Source: Anaerolineales bacterium
GTDB lineage: Bacteria > Chloroflexota > Anaerolineae > Anaerolineales > Villigracilaceae
Length of the DNA: 64,000 bases
Direction of reading: 5' to 3'
NCBI GenBank assembly: GCA_016932715.1
Contig: JAFGCG010000052.1
Span: forward strand, 1 to 64,000
In this document: positions 8,973 to 18,044 of the stretch, one piece after another
Numbering within the stretch: position 1 is the first letter of the stretch
Layout of the letters: every line of letters starts with the position of its first letter
Notes under the pieces: generated by a model
The model's database searches: none
What the model saw: the letters and a program-made list of their open reading frames with translations, nothing else
Told to the model about the DNA's origin: nothing
Translations under genes and position numbers: made by a program

Positions 8973-9599
8973 ATGAAGCATTCAGAGCCTCTTGTCATTG
9001 GCATTGCAGGAGGGTCAGGTTCCGGCAAGACGACCGTTGCACAGGAAATCCTTCAACGTGTCGGTCCAGACCGAATTGCCTTTCTTCAACACGACTCGTA
9101 CTATAAAGACTTGAGCGGCCTTCCACCGACGCAGCGCGCGGAAGTGAATTTTGACCATCCCAATTCGCTCGAAACCGACCTGCTGAGCGAGCATATCGCC
9201 TCTCTGCGCGACGGGAAGGCTGTGGAGGTGCCGATTTACGATTTCTCCACCCACAGCCGCACAGCCAGGACATTCACCGTCCAGCCGCGCCGCGTGATCC
9301 TGGTGGAGGGCATCCTCATTTTTACGGAAGCGGCTTTGCGAGAAATGTTCAATGTCAAGATCTTCGTCGATACCGATTCAGATATCCGCTTTATCCGCCG
9401 CCTCGAGCGCGACATCGCCGAGCGCGGCCGCACGACCGAATCGGTCATCAAGCAATATCAATTGACCGTCCGTCCGATGCACCTGGAGTTCGTCGAACCG
9501 TCGAAACGATATGCCGACATCATTATTCCCGAGGGGGGATTCAATACGGCGGCGCTCGATATGGTCGTGGCAAGAGTGGATGCATTGTTGAAAGGATAA
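8973..9599 (+). CDS. udk: uridine kinase
   Basis: Phosphorylates uridine and cytidine in pyrimidine salvage. P-loop GGSGSGKTT sits at residues 13-21, then HDSYYKDL and NFDHPNSLE (substrate region), and LVEGILIFTE. The 208-residue length from the ATG at 8973 is typical of Udk. An in-frame GTG at 8958 would put the start upstream of the -10 box and is unlikely. The gene lies between the degV terminator and the cyclophilin gene. Confidence 0.94.
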   Translation: MKHSEPLVIGIAGGSGSGKTTVAQEILQRVGPDRIAFLQHDSYYKDLSGLPPTQRAEVNFDHPNSLETDLLSEHIASLRDGKAVEVPIYDFSTHSRTARTFTVQPRRVILVEGILIFTEAALREMFNVKIFVDTDSDIRFIRRLERDIAERGRTTESVIKQYQLTVRPMHLEFVEPSKRYADIIIPEGGFNTAALDMVVARVDALLKG

Positions 9600-9632
9600 A
9601 AACCGAACAGGTTTCTAAAACCTGTTCGGTTT
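9600..9632. repeat. long perfect inverted repeat between udk and the cyclophilin gene
   Basis: Arms AACCGAACAGGTTT and AAACCTGTTCGGTT (9601-9614, 9618-9631) around a 3-base loop form a 14-15 bp hairpin beginning directly after the udk stop. No T-run longer than three follows on the plus strand, so it is either a weak terminator or an mRNA-stabilising hairpin. Confidence 0.6.
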
Positions 9633-9654
9633 ACAAATAAAAGGAGAAATAGTA

Positions 9655-10167
9655 ATGGCAAAACAATGGTCGCAACCACCCGCTATGCAGATCGACCCCG
9701 AAAAAAAATACAAGGCACACATGGAGACCGATAAAGGCACGCTGGTCATCGAATTATTTGCGGACAAAACCCCCAAGACCGTAAACAACTTTGTCTTTTT
9801 GGCGCGCGAAGGATTTTACGAGGGTGTCATTTTCCACCGCGTGATCGCAAACTTCATGGCACAAGGGGGCGACCCGACAGGGAGCGGCAGAGGCGGCCCC
9901 GGTTATAAATTTGAAGATGAATTTCATGCCAGCCTCAAGCATGATAAGCAAGGCATCCTTTCCATGGCAAATGCGGGACCGAACACAAATGGATCGCAGT
10001 TCTTTATCACGCATGTCCCCACTCCCCATTTGAATAACCGGCACACTGTCTTTGGCCAGGTGGTGGAAGGCCTGGACGTCCTGATGTCCATTCCGCCGCG
10101 CGACCCGGGCAACGTCAATGCGCCTGCTGTGAAGATCAACCGTGTCACCATCGAAGAAAGCGACTAA
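9655..10167 (+). CDS. cyclophilin-type peptidyl-prolyl cis-trans isomerase
   Basis: Catalyses proline isomerisation during protein folding. The 170 residues hold the cyclophilin core with [19 protein letters not shown] (catalytic Arg) and [17 protein letters not shown]. No signal peptide, so it is probably cytoplasmic. A good ribosome site (AAGGAGA) precedes the ATG. Its last 26 bases overlap the start of the next gene. Confidence 0.94.
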   Translation: MAKQWSQPPAMQIDPEKKYKAHMETDKGTLVIELFADKTPKTVNNFVFLAREGFYEGVIFHRVIANFMAQGGDPTGSGRGGPGYKFEDEFHASLKHDKQGILSMANAGPNTNGSQFFITHVPTPHLNNRHTVFGQVVEGLDVLMSIPPRDPGNVNAPAVKINRVTIEESD

Positions 10168-10855
10168 GGGAGCCCCTGTAAAGAAAAGAAAGAGCGCGCA
10201 GAAAACACCGAGAAGAGCCTCTGCGCGCTCTTCACGCGTTAGGACAAAGAAAACCGAACAGCCCATTCTCGCTCAAGTTACTCAACCTGAAACCTATAAC
10301 AAACCCCGGAGTTCCAGGCTCCTGACGAATATTTTGCGGCTCCTGGCACTGTTTGCGGTTGTCGCAATCACTGTTTATATCTACAGCATCCGTGATCGTG
10401 TGGAAGAATTTGAAGCCTGGGGCTATCCGGGCGTTTTTTTTATCGCACTGCTTGCCAACGCAACGGTCCTGCTTCCGGCGCCTGGCGTGGCGCTCATTTA
10501 TGCAATGGGAGGCATGCTCAACCCCCTTGGTGTCGGTTTGGCAGCCGGGACAGGCGGAACCATTGGAGAACTCTCCGGTTATCTCGCCGGTTTCAGCGGC
10601 CAGGCTGTTGTGGAACGCACGGACATGTACAATCGCATCAAGCCCTGGGTGGCTAAATACGGCGGCTGGGCGATCCTGGTGCTCTCGGCGATCCCCAATC
10701 CGTTCTTTGATGTGGCGGGCATCGCCGCGGGGATTGCCAAAATGCCGCTGCGAACATTTCTAATCTTTACCTGGGCCGGTCAATTCATCAAAATGACATT
10801 GTTTGCCCTGGCGGGTCATTATTCCATTGCATTGCTCGAGAACTTTATCAAGTAA
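10142..10855 (+). CDS. VTT/DedA-type membrane protein (SNARE-associated family)
   Basis: Integral membrane protein with the VTT (DedA/TVP38/TMEM64) fold. The first 45 residues are Lys/Arg/Ser-rich and probably cytoplasmic, then a membrane helix at about 58-78 and the VTT block with [29 protein letters not shown] and [17 protein letters not shown]. Relatives act in lipid scrambling or membrane homeostasis, and the substrate here is unknown. The GTG start overlaps the cyclophilin gene by 26 bases, which suggests translational coupling. 237 residues. Confidence 0.8.
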   Translation: MSPSKKATKGAPVKKRKSAQKTPRRASARSSRVRTKKTEQPILAQVTQPETYNKPRSSRLLTNILRLLALFAVVAITVYIYSIRDRVEEFEAWGYPGVFFIALLANATVLLPAPGVALIYAMGGMLNPLGVGLAAGTGGTIGELSGYLAGFSGQAVVERTDMYNRIKPWVAKYGGWAILVLSAIPNPFFDVAGIAAGIAKMPLRTFLIFTWAGQFIKMTLFALAGHYSIALLENFIK

Positions 10856-10865
10856 GGAGAGTGAA

Positions 10866-12221
10866 ATGTCTGAATACGCCAAAATCGATTCGTATCTCGA
10901 AAAGAACCTTGAGCAAAGCCTGGCTGAGCTTGGCAGGCTCGTCGCACAGCCCAGCGTCGGCGCGCAAAACCTGGGATTGCAGGAATGTGCTGCGCTGGTT
11001 GCTGAAATGCTCAGGGCACGCGGCTTCGACGTCCAGATTATGGAAACCGCCGGCGCACCGGTTGTCTTCGGCGAGCGCAAAGGCAGGTCGGACAAGACGC
11101 TGCTCATCTACAACCATTACGATGTCCAGCCTCCTGAACCGCTCGAGCTATGGGAAACGCCGCCGTTCGAGCCAAACCTGCGTGATGGCAAACTCTATGG
11201 CCGCGGCGTCAGCGATGACAAAGGTCACATTGTAGCGCGGCTGTTTGCAATTGATTCGATCCTTGCAGCCGATGGCGAGCTTCCATGCAGCGTCAAATTT
11301 ATCATCGAGGGGGAAGAGGAAACTGCCAGTGTCAATCTCTTTGAATTTATCAGCAGGAACAAGGGCTTATTGAAAGCGGACGCCTGCATGTGGGAATTCG
11401 GCGGCGTGGACCACCGTGACGTGCCCATGTTATATCTCGGCTTGCGCGGGATTTGTTACGTGGAACTGAGCATTGAGACGGCCGCGACCGATGTCCATTC
11501 GGGGCTGGGCGGTTCCATCTTCCCGAACGCAGCCTGGCGGCTCGTCTGGGCGTTGTCCACTCTGAAAGGGGAGGATGAACGGATCCGCATCCCCGGCTTC
11601 TATGACGGGATCAAGCCTCCAGCGAGGCGCGACCGGGAGTTGATGGAAGCATTGCCCGACGTTGCAGAAGAATATAAATCGCGCTATGGCATCAAGGGCT
11701 TCATCAAAGGTCTGACAGGCGGCACGGACCTCAAGGTGGAAGAGGTCTTTACGCCAACCTGCACGATCTGCGGACTGACATCCGGCTATCAGGGACCCGG
11801 CTCGAAAACGGTGCTGCCTGCCCGCGCTTCGGCGAAAGTGGATTTCCGCCTGGTACCCGATCAGCATCCTGCTGATATTCTCCGAAAGCTGCGCATCCAC
11901 CTCGACGCGCAAGGTTTCAACGATGTGCAGATCACCGACCTCGGCAGCGACCCGCCCGCGCGCACTGACCCCGATAAACCATTTATTCAACTTGTGGTGA
12001 AAACGTCCGAAGAAGTGTACGAGACGCCGATGCAGCTCGTTCCCATGACCGGCGGCTCGGGACCGAGTTATCCTTTCGTACATGACCTCAAGCTGCCCGT
12101 TGCGACCGCGGGCTTGGGCTATCCGGATACGCGTACGCATGCGCCCAATGAGAATATCCGCGTGGATCTGTATTTGAAGCATGCCCGTCACATGGCGCGG
12201 ATACTTAAGGAGTTTGCGTAA
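10866..12221 (+). CDS. M20 family dinuclear zinc dipeptidase/peptidase
   Basis: Metallopeptidase of the M20 family (carnosinase/DapE/ArgE clan), 451 residues, likely a cytoplasmic dipeptidase. Metal-binding blocks are visible: NHYDVQPPEPLELW (His), GRGVSDDKG (bridging Asp), IEGEEETAS (catalytic Glu-Glu) and the C-terminal TRTHAPNENI (His). A dimerisation lid domain lies between. Start chosen at the ATG after AAGGAG, 10 bases after the DedA-like gene stop. An upstream in-frame ATG at 10803 lies inside the neighbour and is not used. Substrate not determinable here. Confidence 0.9.
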   Translation: MSEYAKIDSYLEKNLEQSLAELGRLVAQPSVGAQNLGLQECAALVAEMLRARGFDVQIMETAGAPVVFGERKGRSDKTLLIYNHYDVQPPEPLELWETPPFEPNLRDGKLYGRGVSDDKGHIVARLFAIDSILAADGELPCSVKFIIEGEEETASVNLFEFISRNKGLLKADACMWEFGGVDHRDVPMLYLGLRGICYVELSIETAATDVHSGLGGSIFPNAAWRLVWALSTLKGEDERIRIPGFYDGIKPPARRDRELMEALPDVAEEYKSRYGIKGFIKGLTGGTDLKVEEVFTPTCTICGLTSGYQGPGSKTVLPARASAKVDFRLVPDQHPADILRKLRIHLDAQGFNDVQITDLGSDPPARTDPDKPFIQLVVKTSEEVYETPMQLVPMTGGSGPSYPFVHDLKLPVATAGLGYPDTRTHAPNENIRVDLYLKHARHMARILKEFA

Positions 12222-12228
12222 GGTAAAG

Positions 12229-14952
12229 ATGCGTCGCTGGATCGCTTTCAATCGGGATCTTGGCCTGCAACTGCTGGCGCTGTATTTACTGCTCATCATC
12301 CCGTTTCTCATTGCACTGCTGATCTTCGATAGACTCATCGGCGTGCGCATTCGCGAGGACGTACAAGCCAGCGACCTGTCGCTGGCGCGCTCCATTTCCC
12401 AGGAGGCTGAGCTCGCCCTCACCAAAGCATTGAAGACTGTCGAAGGGCTGGCGAAATACCCCGAGGTCGTTCGATCAGATTCCGCGGGTATGGAGGCAGT
12501 CTTCGAGGTCATCATCAACACCTCACCCGATATCAACCTCGTGTACCGGCTCGATGCGAATGGGATCATGGTGTATCACTATCCAACCGGTCCCACCTCG
12601 ACAGTGGGTGATGACTTTTCATTTAGAAGATATTTTCAACGAGCCTTACTCACCGATCAGTCTTTGATTTCGGAGGGACGGATCTCTCCAACCACAAATC
12701 AGGCCGTCGCAACCGCGGTCATGCCCCTATGGTCAGCTGAGGGGAAGTTCCTGGGGCTGGTTGGAGCGAACATCAGGCTCGAAAGCCTGAGCGAGACACT
12801 GACCGCCGTGGTCTCGGAGCACCAAACGGAAGGCGGGCTTCAAGTCACCATCCTTGATTCGGCGGAGCAAATCATTGCCGATCCCGATCGTCAGCTTCTG
12901 CTCCAACCGGCAGGTCATATCATCCCAGGTGATTATCTCGTCAATTTCAATGTTGAAAACCACTCGCAAATCATCACTGCGCCCGATGGTGAAGAGAGGC
13001 TTTATACACATGCGCCGGTTTCGAACATCAATTGGGACGTGATCGTCAGCCGACCCACTTCGAGTGCATTCGCCACGCAGCTCATTCTGCGGCGCGTCGT
13101 CCTGGTGGCAGCGGCTGCATTTCTCCTGAGCGGGCTGTTCTTCTGGGTCACTCTCACCGTCCGCGTGATCCGGCCGATCGAACGCCTGGGTCCGATCAGC
13201 GCATCGATCGGGTTGAACCAACCGCTCAGCCAGGCGGAGCAGGAGCAGCTTTTATCCGAGTCCGGACGCGACGATCAAATTGGTCATCTGATCCGCAGCA
13301 TCATCCGCTTGAAAGATTCCATCGCGGAGCGAATGAAAGAACAGGCAACTCTTTTGGAGACGAGCACAGCGGTAGTCTCGACACTCGACCCCGAAACCGT
13401 GCTCAACCGCATCCTCGAGCAAATGGGAAGACTGCTGAGCATCAAAATGTATGCGGTCATCGCACTGGATGAGAAAAATGGAAGTTTCCGCATCCGCGCC
13501 GGGCGGGGGTTATCCAGACAATTCATCGAGCAGCTTTCCATCCAGCCTACGGAACCTGATTCCGTCACCATGCGGGCCCTGCACGCGAAAGAACCGGTCC
13601 AGGTCACCGACACGGAGACCGATCCTTCGTACGCGATCCGGAAACGGCGGGCGCGCGCCGAAGGCTATCGCGCCATTCTGGCTGTGCCGCTCAATACACA
13701 ATATGCACCCCCGACGGCCCTGCTGGTGTTCCATCCAACGCCGCACGTTTTTACACACAATGAAATCCAGCTGCTCACCAGTTTTGCGAATCACGCCGCG
13801 ATGGCAATCGAGAATGCCATGCTCTATGAACGCAGCGACATGCGCCTGCGTGAACAGACGCACCGCCTGGAGGCGCTGGTGCAATCCCTGCATGACGGGT
13901 TGATCCTGAGCGATCTGAAGGGCGCGGTCATCTATGCCAACAAACGCGTCGGTGAGCTTTCAGAGTTATCGACAAAAACGTTGATGGGCATGCACGTGGA
14001 TCAAATCCTGGCGCGCATCGCGGCAAAAACATCAGGAAAAACGCACCGAAAAAATGGTGCGCACAAAGTTCTGAACAAAAAAGGCGAACAAACGCTGGAG
14101 ATCCCTCAGGATGGATCGGACAGAACGATCCATTTGAGGCTTCAGGTATTCAACGTCAATGATGAGGAGGGGATTCCCATCGGGCATGGTGTATTCTTCC
14201 ACGATGTCACGGCCGACCGGGAGCTGGACAGGCTGAAATCGAGTCTGGTCTCGACGGTTTCGCATGAGCTACGGACCCCGCTGGCAGCCATCAAGGGATA
14301 CGTGTCCACCATGCTGGCTGACGATGTCGAATGGGACTACGCTTCCCAACACGAATTTCTCACCATCATTTCGGAGGAATCAGACCGCCTGACGAACCTG
14401 GTCAATAACCTGCTGGACCTGTCGCGCATCGAGGCCGGCTCCTTGATGCTCGCGCGGGAAAACTGCGACATCAGGGAGATGGTCAACCGGGCAGCCAGGC
14501 AAGCCTATCTTTCCCCGGGGAACAGGTTCGAAGTCCGGATGGAAGCGAAGCTGCCAAAGCTTTATGCCGATCCTCCGCGCCTGGAATCCATCCTGCGCAA
14601 TCTGATCGAGAACGCGGTCAAGTACGGAGGCGAAAACGCAAAGATCAGAGTGGAAGTGAGCAGGCAGGCTAAGGATTTTCTATTCCGCGTCAGGGATGAT
14701 GGGCCGGGGATCTCGGAAACCGAGAGGCAGAATATCTTTGAAAGCTTTTACCGCGTCGATGACAGTCTTGCCCGCCTGACCAGCGGCACAGGATTGGGAC
14801 TCGCAATTTGCCAGGGACTTGTGCGGGCGCACGGCGGCCGGATCTGGGCGGAACCGCAGGAGAATGGAGCCTGCATCGCTTTTACGATCCCGGCAAACAA
14901 TGCGGCTGCCTCAAACAACCGTAAAAAGCCAAAGAGAGCGGTGCGGCAATGA
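12229..14952 (+). CDS. membrane sensor histidine kinase with Cache, HAMP, GAF and PAS domains
   Basis: Two-component kinase of 907 residues. Order: membrane helix at about 11-35, extracytoplasmic Cache-like sensor to about 285, second membrane helix at about 288-310, HAMP, GAF (about 380-540), a PAS-like segment, then the HisKA box SHELRTPLAAIKGY with the phospho-acceptor His near 679 and the HATPase domain (NLIENAVKYGG, DGPGISE, GTGLGLAICQGL). The Cache domain suggests sensing of a small extracellular molecule. The transporter operon downstream makes an amino-acid-like ligand plausible, but this is inference. The gene overlaps its regulator by ATGA. Confidence 0.93.
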   Translation: MRRWIAFNRDLGLQLLALYLLLIIPFLIALLIFDRLIGVRIREDVQASDLSLARSISQEAELALTKALKTVEGLAKYPEVVRSDSAGMEAVFEVIINTSPDINLVYRLDANGIMVYHYPTGPTSTVGDDFSFRRYFQRALLTDQSLISEGRISPTTNQAVATAVMPLWSAEGKFLGLVGANIRLESLSETLTAVVSEHQTEGGLQVTILDSAEQIIADPDRQLLLQPAGHIIPGDYLVNFNVENHSQIITAPDGEERLYTHAPVSNINWDVIVSRPTSSAFATQLILRRVVLVAAAAFLLSGLFFWVTLTVRVIRPIERLGPISASIGLNQPLSQAEQEQLLSESGRDDQIGHLIRSIIRLKDSIAERMKEQATLLETSTAVVSTLDPETVLNRILEQMGRLLSIKMYAVIALDEKNGSFRIRAGRGLSRQFIEQLSIQPTEPDSVTMRALHAKEPVQVTDTETDPSYAIRKRRARAEGYRAILAVPLNTQYAPPTALLVFHPTPHVFTHNEIQLLTSFANHAAMAIENAMLYERSDMRLREQTHRLEALVQSLHDGLILSDLKGAVIYANKRVGELSELSTKTLMGMHVDQILARIAAKTSGKTHRKNGAHKVLNKKGEQTLEIPQDGSDRTIHLRLQVFNVNDEEGIPIGHGVFFHDVTADRELDRLKSSLVSTVSHELRTPLAAIKGYVSTMLADDVEWDYASQHEFLTIISEESDRLTNLVNNLLDLSRIEAGSLMLARENCDIREMVNRAARQAYLSPGNRFEVRMEAKLPKLYADPPRLESILRNLIENAVKYGGENAKIRVEVSRQAKDFLFRVRDDGPGISETERQNIFESFYRVDDSLARLTSGTGLGLAICQGLVRAHGGRIWAEPQENGACIAFTIPANNAAASNNRKKPKRAVRQ

Positions 14953-15635
14953 ACATCAATGTTTTAGTCGTTGATGATGAAAAACCTCTGCGCGATTTTG
15001 TCCGCCGCAATCTTGAGGTGCGCGGTTATAAAGTGTCGACGGCCTCGAACGGACTGGAGGCACTGGCAGTCTTCAAGAATGAAGATCTTCAGCTTGTGAT
15101 CATGGATATCATGATGCCGCACATGGATGGGCTGGAAGCGACTCGCCGGATCCGTGAGAATTCTCATGTCCCAATAATCATCCTGACGGCCATGGGAGAG
15201 GAAGCGGATAAAGTGCGGGCGTTCGATCTGGGAGCGGACGATTATCTGACAAAACCGTTCGGAGTCGGAGAGCTGCTGGGACGAGTCAAAGCGGTGCTGC
15301 GCCGCGCGAATTGGTCGGAGCCAGCCTCCCCCGCAGAGCGAATCGTGCGCGGCGAGATCGAAGTTGACCTGGAACGGCACAAGGTCAAGGTCCGCGGGAA
15401 AGCGATCGATATCACTCCCACAGAATTCAATTTGCTGGTCTATTTAATGAAGAACGCCGGCAAAGCATTGCACCATCGCGCCATTCTGCAACACGTTTGG
15501 GGGACGGAATACGGCGATGAAGCCGAGTATCTGCGCGTCTATGTGGGGAAATTGCGTCAGAAGATCGAAGCCGATCCGCTCAAGCCGCACTACCTGCATA
15601 CAGAGCATGGGTTCGGCTATCGCTTCGAAGCGTAA
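14949..15635 (+). CDS. OmpR/PhoB-family DNA-binding response regulator
   Basis: Partner of the preceding kinase through a 4-base overlap. The receiver domain has the acidic pair VVDDEK at residues 6-11, the phospho-acceptor in VIMDIMMP, the Thr in ILTAMG and the Lys in LTKPFG. A winged-helix output domain follows, with TPTEFNLLVYLMKNAG and LRVYVGKLRQKIE. All catalytic residues are present, unlike the two receivers near 52 kb. It ends 130 bases upstream of the transporter operon, which it could control. Confidence 0.95.
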   Translation: MNINVLVVDDEKPLRDFVRRNLEVRGYKVSTASNGLEALAVFKNEDLQLVIMDIMMPHMDGLEATRRIRENSHVPIIILTAMGEEADKVRAFDLGADDYLTKPFGVGELLGRVKAVLRRANWSEPASPAERIVRGEIEVDLERHKVKVRGKAIDITPTEFNLLVYLMKNAGKALHHRAILQHVWGTEYGDEAEYLRVYVGKLRQKIEADPLKPHYLHTEHGFGYRFEA

Positions 15636-15696
15636 ATTGTTTATATTTTTTTTATAATTCACAGCGGATTTTTAGTTGTTTTTTTACCGCCCGCCC

Positions 15697-15702
15697 TACA
15701 AT
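15697..15702 (+). promoter_or_regulatory. candidate -10 box of the branched-chain transporter operon
   Basis: TACAAT about 64 bases before the start of the substrate-binding protein gene, in an AT-rich stretch after the response regulator. A -35 is not clear (TTGTTT lies only 15 bases upstream). An operator-like inverted repeat follows 10 bases downstream. Confidence 0.35.
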
Positions 15703-15712
15703 AGGAAGAGAC

Positions 15713-15730
15713 TGGAACGGTTCCGTTCCA
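15713..15730. promoter_or_regulatory. operator-like inverted repeat at the transporter promoter
   Basis: Arms TGGAACG and CGTTCCA (15713-15719, 15724-15730) around GTTC. It would lie at about +4 to +21 relative to the expected transcription start, where a bound repressor blocks transcription. No repressor gene is adjacent. The binding protein is unknown. Confidence 0.45.
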
Positions 15731-15765
15731 AATTTCAATCGTTTTCGCCAATGGAGGAGGCATCC

Positions 15766-17262
15766 ATGAAACGTTCGCTCTTCAGTGTCTTCACAGTTTT
15801 GATCGTGGTGGGCGTGATCCTATCCGCTTGTGCACCAGGCGCCACGCCCACTGAGGCTCCTGCTGGTCCCGCGCCCACGGAAGCGCCCGCAGAACCCGGG
15901 GCTCCAACGGAGGCGCCAGCTGCGGTTGAAAAAACCGTCACGATCGGCTTCACCTCGTCGCTCACCGGCTCACAGGAAGTCTCGTCCAAGCGCCAGGTGG
16001 CTGGTCTCAACTTGTGGATGCAGCAAGTGAATGATGGCGGGGGAATCAAATTGAGCGATGGTACGGTCGTCAAAGTTACTGCGCAAACCTATGATGATGA
16101 ATCCAACAAGGAACGTGTGCAGGAGCTTTATACACGCCTCATTACCGAGGACAATGCCGACTTTCTGATCAGCCCCTATTCATCCGGTCTGACAGCGGCT
16201 GCATCGATCATCGCGGAACAAAACGGCAAAGTGATGCTCACGGCCGGCGCGGCGGAGGATGATGCCTACAAAACAGGCAATACAAGCTTGTTCCAATTGT
16301 ACACACCGGGCAGCCAATATCTCCTCAGCACGGTCGATATGCTGAAGAAGCTCGATCCTGAAGCAAAGGTCGCGGTGGTCCATGAGAACGACAAGTTCTC
16401 CACTTCGGTCGTGGAAGGCCTCAAACCCTATCTCGAATCGGAGGGATTTGAAATTGTATTGGAGGAAGGCTACGCTTCAGAGACGACGGATTTTGGTCCC
16501 GTGATCAACAAGATCGTCGAATCCGGAGCAACTGTCCTGCTCGGCGGCGGACATTACCCCGATGGCAGCACCTTCGCCCGGCAGCTCTACGAACGCAAGG
16601 TTGGTTTAAAGTTCGTCTCGCTGCTGGTGGCACCCGCCGACTCGAAATTCCCTGAACTGGGCGACGCCGCACTTGGCATCTCAACCTCCAGCCAATGGGA
16701 ACTGGCTGCCACCCACACACCGGAAGAAGCCGCAGCATTGGGAAAGACATGGTATGGACCCACAGGCGAAGAATTCGCAGCCGCTTATGAAGCGGCTACG
16801 GGTGACAAGCCCACCTATCATGTTGCCGGCGGCTATGCGGCGGGTCTCGTGCTGCAAAAAGCCATCGAGGATGCCGACTCAGTCGATCCGGCAGAGGTGA
16901 AAGCCGCCCTGGAAGCCATGGACATCTTCACCTTCTACGGCGGGATCAAATTCGATACCACACCGGAGGCGCACGGCCTGCAGACCGGCCATCAGATGGT
17001 CGTCGCACAGTGGCAAAAAGATGACACAGGCGCCCTGGTCCGTAAAGTGATCTGGCCGACAGATGTAGCCAACGCCGAGCCACTCTACCCAGTTCCAGCA
17101 CCACAACAATTCACAGGTCTACCTGCAGGGGCGGGCGCGCAGCGTCCCGCCCCTGAACCCTATTCAGGAGCTGAGACATGCAGCAACTCAATCTCTTACT
17201 GGCATCACTACCCGACGGCATTCTTCTGGGTTTTGTCTATGGACTGGCAGCCATGGGGATGA
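15766..17262 (+). CDS. branched-chain amino acid-type ABC transporter substrate-binding lipoprotein
   Basis: Extracytoplasmic solute receptor (periplasmic-binding-protein type I fold, LivK-like). Start at 15766 follows GGAGGAGG. Signal peptide with lipobox LSAC, so Cys22 is lipidated, then a Pro/Thr/Glu/Ala-rich linker (about residues 25-55) and the binding domain starting KTVTIGFTSSLTG. At 498 residues it is about 50 longer than expected. After LYPVPAPQQ the frame runs on through a strong hairpin and 85 bases into livH before stopping. The stop may have been lost by mutation or sequencing error. Ligand could be a branched-chain amino acid, amide or urea. Confidence 0.88.
   Translation: MKRSLFSVFTVLIVVGVILSACAPGATPTEAPAGPAPTEAPAEPGAPTEAPAAVEKTVTIGFTSSLTGSQEVSSKRQVAGLNLWMQQVNDGGGIKLSDGTVVKVTAQTYDDESNKERVQELYTRLITEDNADFLISPYSSGLTAAASIIAEQNGKVMLTAGAAEDDAYKTGNTSLFQLYTPGSQYLLSTVDMLKKLDPEAKVAVVHENDKFSTSVVEGLKPYLESEGFEIVLEEGYASETTDFGPVINKIVESGATVLLGGGHYPDGSTFARQLYERKVGLKFVSLLVAPADSKFPELGDAALGISTSSQWELAATHTPEEAAALGKTWYGPTGEEFAAAYEAATGDKPTYHVAGGYAAGLVLQKAIEDADSVDPAEVKAALEAMDIFTFYGGIKFDTTPEAHGLQTGHQMVVAQWQKDDTGALVRKVIWPTDVANAEPLYPVPAPQQFTGLPAGAGAQRPAPEPYSGAETCSNSISYWHHYPTAFFWVLSMDWQPWG
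17126..17155 (+). other. strong hairpin between substrate-binding protein and permease genes
   Basis: Perfect 10-bp GC stem CAGGGGCGGG/CCCGCCCCTG with a 10-base loop, no T-run. Hairpins in this position commonly protect the highly expressed binding-protein mRNA and reduce permease expression. Here it lies inside the open frame because the expected upstream stop codon is missing. Confidence 0.6.
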
Positions 17263-18044
17263 CATTGATCTGGGGAGTCATGAATGTCATCAATCTCTCC
17301 CACGGTCCCATCATTGCGCTGGGAATGTTCGGGACGTTTTTCATATTCACCCGAACCGGTTTGAACCCGTATGTTGGGTTGATCCCTGTCGCGATCCTGG
17401 GGTTGTTGCTGGGCGTCCTTATCTATGTTGTCGCGGTCCATCGCGTGATCAACGCTCCGCATCTGTCTTCCCTGCTGGCAACATTTTCCGTGAACATGAT
17501 CATCATCGGACTGGGAACTGCCGCCCTCACAACTTCTCCCTACAATGTGGACTTCGCGGCCGGCAGTTTCAAATTGGGATCGGTAACCCTGCTGGGAACA
17601 CGCCTGATTGCTGCTTTGGTTGCCATGCTTTTCACCGGCGGCTTATATCTGTTTTTATATAGAACGCGCCCGGGAAAATACATCCGTGCCGTCGCGAATA
17701 ACCGCGCCGCGGCAGAGTTGATGGGCATTCCTTCCACCCGGATCCTGGCACTCAGCTTTGGTCTGGGTACCATGCTCGCGGCGGTGTCCGGTGCGCTGAT
17801 CGCGACATTCTTTCCTTTCAGCATCCTCGCCGGCGCGAGCTACGAACTCAAGAGCTTCGTCATCGGCGTCCTGGGAGGTTTGGGAAACCCGATCGGCGCC
17901 CTCTTCGGCGGATTGGTCCTCGGCATATTGGAAGGCATCATCCCCGCATTTATGGAATCATCCTGGGTACCCGTCATTGAATTCGGTCTGTTTGTCGTCA
18001 TCCTGCTTGTGCGTCCAAGCGGGCTCTTTGGAGCAAAACGATGA
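17178..18044 (+). CDS. livH: branched-chain amino acid-type ABC transporter permease LivH
   Basis: First membrane permease of the transporter. The 288 residues carry about eight hydrophobic segments and the LivH signature GLAAMGMTLIWGVMNVINLSHG at the N-terminus, with GIPSTRILALSFGLGTMLAA in the conserved loop region. Ribosome site AGGAG lies 8 bases before the ATG. The start is overlapped by the run-on frame of the binding protein gene, and the stop overlaps livM by ATGA. Confidence 0.93.
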   Translation: MQQLNLLLASLPDGILLGFVYGLAAMGMTLIWGVMNVINLSHGPIIALGMFGTFFIFTRTGLNPYVGLIPVAILGLLLGVLIYVVAVHRVINAPHLSSLLATFSVNMIIIGLGTAALTTSPYNVDFAAGSFKLGSVTLLGTRLIAALVAMLFTGGLYLFLYRTRPGKYIRAVANNRAAAELMGIPSTRILALSFGLGTMLAAVSGALIATFFPFSILAGASYELKSFVIGVLGGLGNPIGALFGGLVLGILEGIIPAFMESSWVPVIEFGLFVVILLVRPSGLFGAKR

